Of a stretch of DNA of 11,907 nucleotides, positions 7,811-11,907 are shown piece after piece. Position numbers and translations under genes: made by a program. The DNA comes from Chloroflexota bacterium (GTDB taxonomy: Bacteria; Chloroflexota; Anaerolineae; Anaerolineales; DRMV01): the NCBI GenBank assembly GCA_013153375.1, contig JAADEN010000013.1, positions 1-11,907 of the forward strand. The letters are read 5' to 3'. The notes under the pieces were generated by a model that saw only the letters and a program-made list of their open reading frames with translations, was not told where the DNA came from and did not search any database. Every line of letters starts with the position of its first letter. Position 1 is the first letter of the stretch.

Positions 7811-8581
7811 ATGAGCGCGTCGTCTCCCTCCTCCGCCGTGCACGCGGTGCTGTTCGACCTGGACGGCACCCTGCGGGAAACCGAACCCACGCCGCGGCAG
7901 GTGTTCCGCCGGGTACTCGAGGGCTGGGGCGTGCGCCTGCCCCTGACGGCCTGGCGCACGCTCTGGCGCTGGGAGCACGCGTTCTGGGCCGAATCGCCCC
8001 AACTGAAGGCCCTGGAGGCCCGCTACCGCACGCCCGAGGGCCGCGACATCGCGTTCTGGCACGCGTACCAGGCCCTCAAACTGCAACAACTGGGCTTCGG
8101 CCCCGCGCAAGCCACGGCCCTGGCCCCCGCGGTGGTCGCGTCCATGCGGCAGCACTTCGAAGCCGCGGAGGATCGCCTGCGCCCCGCGGCGCGGCGGGCG
8201 CTGGAGCACTTGCGGGCCCACGGCTATCGCCTGGGCGTGCTCACCAACCGCCGCGTGCCCCTGCCCGAAGGCTATCTGCACGACCTGGGCCTGGCCGACC
8301 TGCTGGACGATGTGTGGGTGGCCGTGGACCTGGGCGTGTGGAAGCCCCACGCGGAGGCCTTCCTGCGCCCCCTGCGCGAGTGGGGCCTCGCGCCCGAGCA
8401 GGTGGTCTATGTGGGCGACAATTACTACGCGGATGTGCAGGGCGCGCGGCAGGCCGGGCTGCGCGCGGTGCTCATCGCCCCCGACGATGTGTTCCCCGAA
8501 GTGCCCGAGCCTCGGGTGCGCTGTCTGGACGAACTGCCCGCGGTGTTGGCCCGATGGAACGGCGGACGACGGACCTCCTGA
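7811..8581 (+). CDS. HAD-superfamily hydrolase, probable small-molecule phosphatase
   Basis: A 256-residue soluble protein with the four HAD motifs in order. Motif I is FDLDGT with nucleophile Asp16 and acid/base Asp18. Motif II is VLTN with Thr145. The motif III Lys is Lys178 in WKPH. Motif IV is VGDNYYAD with Asp203 and Asp208. The roughly 115-residue, mostly helical cap between motifs I and II marks subfamily I (phosphoglycolate phosphatase/haloacid dehalogenase type). Most such proteins are Mg-dependent phosphatases; the substrate is unknown. There is no Shine-Dalgarno sequence before the ATG, and the -10 box ends nine bases upstream, so the mRNA is probably leaderless. It overlaps the next gene by 28 bases, suggesting co-transcription. 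Confidence 0.85.
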   Translation: MSASSPSSAVHAVLFDLDGTLRETEPTPRQVFRRVLEGWGVRLPLTAWRTLWRWEHAFWAESPQLKALEARYRTPEGRDIAFWHAYQALKLQQLGFGPAQATALAPAVVASMRQHFEAAEDRLRPAARRALEHLRAHGYRLGVLTNRRVPLPEGYLHDLGLADLLDDVWVAVDLGVWKPHAEAFLRPLREWGLAPEQVVYVGDNYYADVQGARQAGLRAVLIAPDDVFPEVPEPRVRCLDELPAVLARWNGGRRTS

Positions 8582-9201
8582 ACGCGGCCGCGGCGCGGCC
8601 GCATCCCCGCGCGGGGCAGCGGGTGCCCCGGGAATGGCTGGCCCGGCCCGCGGTGCAGGTCGCGCCCGCGCTGCTGGGCGCGCGGCTGGTGCGCCGTGAG
8701 CCCGACGGCACGCGCGTCAGCGGCATCATCGTCGAAACCGAAGCCTACGGCCCTGAGGAGGACCTGGGCTGCCATTGCAAGGCCGGGCCCACGCGGCGGG
8801 CGCGGGTGCTGTACGGCCCGCCCGGCCTGGCCTATGTGTACTTCACCTACGGCATGCACTGGCTGTTCAATGTGGTGGTGGACCGTGAGGGCACCCCGGC
8901 CGCGGTGCTGGTGCGGGCGCTGTGGCCCGCGGAAGGCCTGGCCCGCATGGCCGCGCGGCGGGCCGGACGCCCTTTCAAGCAGTGGACCGACGGCCCGGCC
9001 AAACTGTGCCGCGCGCTGGACATCGACGGCCGCTTCCACGGCCTGGATCTGACCGCGGCCGACGCGCCCTTGTTTTTGGAATTCGCGTGGCAATTTCCAC
9101 CCCAGGCCGTGACCACCGGCCCCCGGGTGGGGTTAAATACTGTACCGGAGCCGTGGAAGAGCATCCCTTGGCGCTGGCGGGTCAGGCCGCCCCGAGGGTG
9201 A
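8554..9201 (+). CDS. DNA-3-methyladenine glycosylase, AAG/MPG family
   Basis: A 215-residue protein that would excise alkylated purines from DNA to start base-excision repair. Family landmarks are IIVETEAY (58-65) with catalytic Glu61, the YGPPGLAYVYFTYGMHWLFNVV stretch (87-108) that contains the base-flipping and DNA-binding region, VLVRALWPAEG (118-128), DGPAKLCRALDI (146-157) and the C-terminal PRVGL...PWRW (190-208). Length is normal for bacterial members. The ATG at 8554 lies inside the end of the HAD gene in a different frame. The open frame runs upstream to 8314, but the extra residues look like an out-of-frame reading of the HAD gene. No good ribosome site precedes the ATG, so translational coupling to the HAD gene is likely. 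Confidence 0.85.
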   Translation: MERRTTDLLNAAAARPHPRAGQRVPREWLARPAVQVAPALLGARLVRREPDGTRVSGIIVETEAYGPEEDLGCHCKAGPTRRARVLYGPPGLAYVYFTYGMHWLFNVVVDREGTPAAVLVRALWPAEGLARMAARRAGRPFKQWTDGPAKLCRALDIDGRFHGLDLTAADAPLFLEFAWQFPPQAVTTGPRVGLNTVPEPWKSIPWRWRVRPPRG

Positions 9202-9240
9202 GCCGGCCCGCTCAGATCTTTCATCCCCCAGGAGGCCCTC

Positions 9241-10047
9241 ATGGGATTGTTGGACGGAAAGACGGCCCTCGTTTTCGGCGTGGCCAACAAACGCTCCATC
9301 GCTTGGGGCATCGCGCAGGCCTTCCACGCGCACGGCGCGCGGCTGGGCCTGAGTTACGCGGGCCCCGCGCTGGAGCGGCGGGTGCGCCCGCTGGCCGAAG
9401 GCTTGGGCATTGACTTTGTCGAGCCCTGCGATGTGACCCAAGACGACCAGATCGAAGCCGTGGCCGCCAAGGCCAAGGCCCACTTCGGCCAGGTGGACAT
9501 TTTGGTGCACTCCATCGCCTTCGCGGACCGCGAGGATCTGGCCCGACCTTATTATCAGACCAGCCGCCGCGGGTTCCTGCTGGCCATGGAGGTCAGCGCC
9601 TACTCGCTGGTGGCGCTGGCCCGGGCTTTCAAGCCCCTCATGCCCCCGGGCGGCGCGATCGTGACCCTCACCTACTACGGCGGCGAGAAGGTCGCGCCGG
9701 GCTACAATGTCATGGGCGTGGCCAAAGCCGCGCTGGAGTCGTCGGTGCGTTATCTGGCCTACGACTTCGGGCCCGACGGCATCCGGGTCAACGCCATCTC
9801 CGCGGGGCCCATCCGCACCCTGGCCGCCGCGGGCGTGAGCGGGTTCAAGACCATGTACAAGATGTTCCCCCTGCTGGCGCCCCTCAAGCAGCCCATCACT
9901 CAGGAGGATGTGGGCCACGCGGCCGTGTTCCTGGCTTCGGACATGGCCGCCAAGATCACCGGGCAGGTGCTGTTCGTGGACAGCGGCATGAACATCATGG
10001 CCTTTCCCGACAAGGACACCCTGACCCGCGAGTTCGGCGCGGGGTGA
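9241..10047 (+). CDS. fabI: enoyl-[acyl-carrier-protein] reductase FabI
   Basis: A 268-residue short-chain dehydrogenase family enzyme that reduces trans-2-enoyl-ACP with NAD(P)H in the last step of each type II fatty-acid elongation cycle. FabI features are the atypical nucleotide motif FGVANKRSIAWGIA (12-25), the HSIAF segment (90-94) and the FabI-specific active site TYYGGEKVAPGYNVMGVAKA (144-163), with Tyr145/146, Tyr155 and Lys162 matching E. coli Tyr146, Tyr156 and Lys163. The C-terminal GQVLFVDSGMNIM is also typical. AGGAGG lies five bases before the ATG. It follows the glycosylase gene by 39 bases on the same strand, but its strong ribosome site suggests independent high translation. 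It is the expected target of diazaborine/triclosan-type inhibitors. Confidence 0.95.
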   Translation: MGLLDGKTALVFGVANKRSIAWGIAQAFHAHGARLGLSYAGPALERRVRPLAEGLGIDFVEPCDVTQDDQIEAVAAKAKAHFGQVDILVHSIAFADREDLARPYYQTSRRGFLLAMEVSAYSLVALARAFKPLMPPGGAIVTLTYYGGEKVAPGYNVMGVAKAALESSVRYLAYDFGPDGIRVNAISAGPIRTLAAAGVSGFKTMYKMFPLLAPLKQPITQEDVGHAAVFLASDMAAKITGQVLFVDSGMNIMAFPDKDTLTREFGAG

Positions 10048-10071
10048 GATCGGGCCTCGAAAGGCCGTCCC

Positions 10072-10103
10072 CGCGGCCGAGGGCCGCGCGTTCTTTCATC
10101 TCA
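10072..10103 (+). terminator. hairpin terminator after fabI
   Basis: CGCGGCC (10072-10078) and GGCCGCG (10082-10088) form a perfect seven-pair stem with a GAG loop. A T-rich stretch follows (10091-10106). It lies 25 bases after the fabI stop. The tail is mixed T/C rather than a pure T-run. Confidence 0.6.
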
Positions 10104-10116
10104 TTCTAAAAAGACG

Positions 10117-10244
10117 CGGCCCTTGGGAGGAAGTAGATGTGGCCGTCGGCAGCGTTGTATGCCGACGGCCACCTGCATTTGGGGGTGAATACGGCCTTTG
10201 TGCGCGAGTCTGCATCTAAGGGGGCCGGTTTCTTAAAGTTTTTT
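10117..10244 (+). other. structured element in the fabI-nrdR gap, function unknown
   Basis: The core is a perfect 12-bp inverted repeat (10139-10150 with 10161-10172) with a 10-base loop. It is enclosed by two further complementary pairs: TAGAT (10134-10138) with ATCTA (10214-10218), and CGGCCCT (10117-10123) with AGGG-GG-CCG (10219-10227, two bulged G). A T-rich segment ending in six T follows (10229-10244). Nested pairing plus a T-tail looks like a transcribed structured RNA or a terminator. I recognise no known riboswitch or small RNA in it, and it contains no convincing coding sequence. Confidence 0.4.
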
Positions 10245-10253
10245 GAGGCCGCC

Positions 10254-10282
10254 TTGCTCTTGGGTGGGCGGCATGCTACAAT
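10254..10282 (+). promoter_or_regulatory. probable sigma-70-type promoter of nrdR
   Basis: TTGCTC (10254-10259, three of six -35 matches) is separated by 17 bases from TACAAT (10277-10282, five of six -10 matches). A start near 10289 would give a leader of about 65 bases before the nrdR ATG. A 6-bp inverted repeat (GCCGCC/GGCGGC) lies around the -35 and spacer and could be an operator or chance. Confidence 0.5.
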
Positions 10283-10353
10283 ATGCGCCCCGCCCCGATA
10301 TTTACGGGTTGCGCCACTTGATACCCCCATATCTGGGGAAAGTAGAGGAGACC

Positions 10354-10806
10354 ATGCGTTGCCCATTCTGCGGTTACAACAAAAGCCGGGTAATCGACAC
10401 GACGCACGACGCCCATGGCAACATCCGCCGGCGTCGTGAGTGTCTCCAATGCCATCAGCGCTTCAGCACTTACGAGCGGGTGTTGCGTTCCAAGCCCATG
10501 CTCATCAAGAGCGACGGCACCCGCGAGGCCTTCGATCGGGAGAAGTTGCTGCGCGGCATCCGCATCGCCTGCTGGAAGCGTCCCGTGTCGGCCACTGCGC
10601 TGGAGCGGCTGGTGGACGAGATCGAAACCCGGCTTCAGGCCATGGGCAAACCCGAAGTGCCCTCCCGCGTGGTGGGCGACATGGTCATGGAAGGGCTCAA
10701 GCACCTGGATCAGGTGGCCTACATTCGCTACGCGATCGTGTATTTGGGGCTGGACGACCTCATATCCATCCGCGACGAGATCAACCGACTGCTGGAAACC
10801 GATTGA
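10354..10806 (+). CDS. nrdR: transcriptional repressor NrdR
   Basis: A 150-residue regulator that senses ATP/dATP and represses ribonucleotide reductase genes. The N-terminal zinc ribbon has Cys3, Cys6, Cys30 and Cys33 (CPFC and CLQC) with the RRRREC stretch between them. An ATP-cone domain follows (about 46-136), including KSDGTREAFDREKLLRGI and VAYIRYAIVY. Length and order match the family closely. I chose the ATG at 10354 because the protein then begins MRCPFC as in all NrdR; an upstream in-frame start at 10243 would add non-homologous residues. GAGGAG lies just upstream. It is 89 bases before the ribonucleotide reductase gene, its expected target, and probably shares its transcript. Confidence 0.96.
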   Translation: MRCPFCGYNKSRVIDTTHDAHGNIRRRRECLQCHQRFSTYERVLRSKPMLIKSDGTREAFDREKLLRGIRIACWKRPVSATALERLVDEIETRLQAMGKPEVPSRVVGDMVMEGLKHLDQVAYIRYAIVYLGLDDLISIRDEINRLLETD

Positions 10807-10816
10807 AGTCGGTTTC

Positions 10817-10862
10817 GCGATGATGTACCGGGCGTCATCGCACCGCGGCCCGTGAGCCGCGG
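10817..10862 (+). other. two tandem hairpins between nrdR and the reductase gene
   Basis: GCGATGA/TCATCGC (10817-10823 with 10835-10841) and CCGCGGC/GCCGCGG (10843-10849 with 10856-10862) are perfect 7-bp stems placed one base apart. Neither has a T-run, so they are more likely an mRNA leader structure than a terminator. Confidence 0.4.
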
Positions 10863-10879
10863 CCGCGCGAATCCATCTT

Positions 10880-10895
10880 CGAAGGGAGGTCTTCG
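10880..10895 (+). promoter_or_regulatory. ribosome binding site shown in a hairpin loop at the reductase start
   Basis: CGAAG (10880-10884) and CTTCG (10891-10895) can pair, with the six-base loop GGAGGT (10885-10890) being the Shine-Dalgarno sequence. The stem ends directly against the ATG at 10896. The site decides that start codon. The five-pair stem is short and its effect on translation is unknown. Confidence 0.5.
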
Positions 10896-11907
10896 ATGGG
10901 CGGTGCTGCCACCCCTCCAAAACATGTCTTGCCCACGCCTCCGGTGCCGGAGGATCTGCCCAAGATTGAATTTGCCAACGAGAACGCGCGTCTGGTGTTC
11001 TACAAGCGCTATGTGCGCAAGAATGTGCAAGGCGAGCCGGCCGAGACGCCGGAGGAGACTTTCTGGCGGGTGGCGTATCATGTCGCCAAGGCCGAGGCCG
11101 AATTCGGCGCGGACGAAGAACAAATCATCGCGCGGGCCAAGGACTTCTACCGCCTGCTGGCCGAGCGCCTGTTCTTCCCCAACTCCCCCACCTGGACCGG
11201 CGCGGGCACGCCTTTGGGGCAATTGGCCGCGTGTTTCACCGAAGACATGCGCGTGGTCACCGAGCATGGTCTCAAGCGCATCGTGGATGTGCGGATCGGG
11301 GAGCGAGTGCTCACGCATCAGGGCCGCTTGCGGCCGGTGACCGAAACCATGGCGCGCGCCTATCAGGGGCCGTTGTATCACATCAAGGTCAAAGGTATTG
11401 GCGTGACGCTGGAGGTCACCCCCGAACATCCCATTCTCACGCCGCAGGGCTGGGTTGAGGCCCAGGATTTGAAGGTGGGCGACTGGGTGGCTGTAGGCGT
11501 GCCCCAAGGCAAGCGCCCGGCGCCGGTGTTCGATTTGGCCCAGTTGGCCTACGAGCCGGAGTGGGAGGTCGAGGTCACGGAGTCCCATGTGCGGGCCCGA
11601 CGGCCTGCGGTATATCAGCGTTCCGGACGGCAGGCCCGGTGGGTGTCGCGCTTCCTGCGCCTGACGCCGGACCTGGCCCGTTTGTGCGGCTACTATGTGG
11701 CCGAGGGCACCATTGGGCCTGAGGAACGATATGTGCGGTTCACCCTGGGCACCGAGGAGACGGCGTACCGCGACGACATCCTACGCCTTGTGCGCGAGAT
11801 TTTCGGTCTGGAGGCCCGGGTTCAGGTTTCTTCCCACGGCCAGTGGATGAATATCGATGTGTACAGCCGGGTGGTCGCGGCCTGGTTCCACACCCATTTC
11901 GGTCGTG
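10896..11907 (+). CDS. ribonucleotide reductase large subunit, probably class II (NrdJ), intein-interrupted, 3' partial
   Basis: The frame is open for 337 codons from the ATG to the window edge. Extein residues 1-112 include KRYVRKNVQGEPAETPEETFWRVAYHVA (38-65), the N-terminal region typical of adenosylcobalamin-dependent reductases, and FFPNSPTWTGAGTPLGQLAAC (93-113), where other reductases continue directly into the active-site barrel after the substrate-loop Cys. The enzyme makes deoxyribonucleotides from ribonucleotides. At Cys113 the homology stops and an intein begins. The catalytic Cys residues, the C-extein and the class-defining features all lie beyond the window, so class II is favoured by the N-terminal style rather than proved. 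It follows nrdR, its likely repressor. No NrdR boxes are obvious upstream, and I found no cobalamin riboswitch. Confidence 0.85.
   Translation, partial: MGGAATPPKHVLPTPPVPEDLPKIEFANENARLVFYKRYVRKNVQGEPAETPEETFWRVAYHVAKAEAEFGADEEQIIARAKDFYRLLAERLFFPNSPTWTGAGTPLGQLAACFTEDMRVVTEHGLKRIVDVRIGERVLTHQGRLRPVTETMARAYQGPLYHIKVKGIGVTLEVTPEHPILTPQGWVEAQDLKVGDWVAVGVPQGKRPAPVFDLAQLAYEPEWEVEVTESHVRARRPAVYQRSGRQARWVSRFLRLTPDLARLCGYYVAEGTIGPEERYVRFTLGTEETAYRDDILRLVREIFGLEARVQVSSHGQWMNIDVYSRVVAAWFHTHFGR
11232..11907 (+). mobile_element. intein with LAGLIDADG homing endonuclease, 3' partial
   Basis: The intein starts at Cys113 of the reductase reading, the splicing nucleophile. The N-terminal splicing block reads CFTEDMRVVTEHGLKRI and is followed by VDVRIGERVLTHQGRLRPV. 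Block B is GVTLEVTPEHPILT with the TxxH motif (Thr175, His178). A LAGLIDADG endonuclease motif appears as LARLCGYYVAEGTI (260-273), with Glu270 as the acidic residue. The insertion point is the conserved GQLxAC site used by several reductase inteins. Codon use is looser than in neighbouring genes (GTA, CTA, CGA, ATT and GGT appear), consistent with a separate history. The second LAGLIDADG motif, the C-terminal His-Asn and the +1 Cys lie outside the window. Confidence 0.88.

Noticed and set aside
6315..7814. A 499-codon + strand open frame opposite the symporter gene
   Set aside because: The translation is Gln/His/Arg/Gly-rich shadow sequence. The minus strand encodes a recognisable transporter with a ribosome site.
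8314..8553. Upstream extension of the glycosylase frame (80 codons)
   Set aside because: It overlaps the conserved end of the HAD gene and reads as Arg/Ala/Gly-rich out-of-frame sequence. The ATG at 8554 gives a normal family length.
10270..10340. Possible NrdR boxes (ACAATATGC near 10278; CCCCATATCTGGGG near 10325)
   Set aside because: Each matches only part of the 16-base NrdR box consensus and they are not a clean helical-phase pair. A motif scan could revive the idea of autoregulation.
10048..10353. Cobalamin riboswitch or tRNA in the gap before nrdR or the reductase
   Set aside because: No B12-box-like sequence, T-loop or cloverleaf pattern is visible.
10441..10455. CxxCH (CLQCH) in NrdR as a haem site
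   Set aside because: These Cys residues belong to the conserved zinc ribbon. NrdR is cytoplasmic, and the match to CxxCH is coincidental.

Overview
The window is G+C-rich bacterial DNA (roughly two thirds G+C by eye) with tightly packed genes. FabI, NrdR, a probable class II ribonucleotide reductase carrying an intein, and multihaem cytochromes on membrane anchors would fit a Chloroflexota lineage (Anaerolineae/Ardenticatenia/Thermoflexia type). That assignment is inference from gene style only; no rRNA or tRNA gene is present to confirm it.

Region 1 (58-6221, + strand) is a four-gene operon for respiratory electron transfer and sulfur-compound transport. It encodes an octahaem cytochrome c of the tetrathionate reductase family; a 927-residue fusion of a seven-haem cytochrome c, an EF-hand loop and a b-type cytochrome membrane domain; a small YeeE/YedE-type membrane protein; and a second YeeE/YedE-type protein fused to a rhodanese-like domain. 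That rhodanese domain lacks its catalytic Cys, and the protein ends in a Gly-rich tail with a penultimate Cys. The inferred model is quinone pool to haem b to seven c haems to eight c haems on the outer face of the membrane, beside a transporter or carrier for thiosulfate or a related sulfur species. A strong hairpin terminator follows.

Region 2 (6288-10047) holds a convergent GPH-type sugar/cation symporter on the minus strand. It is divergent from a + strand set: a HAD phosphatase (probably translated from a leaderless mRNA), an overlapping 3-methyladenine DNA glycosylase, and fabI, closed by a terminator.

Region 3 (10048-10353) is a 306-base gap with a terminator, a structured element with a perfect 12-bp stem, and a promoter. 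Region 4 (10354-11907) holds nrdR and the start of a ribonucleotide reductase gene. The reductase is interrupted after 112 codons by an intein with a LAGLIDADG endonuclease, which runs off the window.

The most unusual window-wide signal is compositional. I found no occurrence of the palindromes ACGT or AGCT in the 11.9 kb, where a few tens of each would be expected, and codon choice is visibly shifted wherever either would form (for example Asp-Val is always GAT-GTN and Lys-Leu at CTN is always AAA-CTN).
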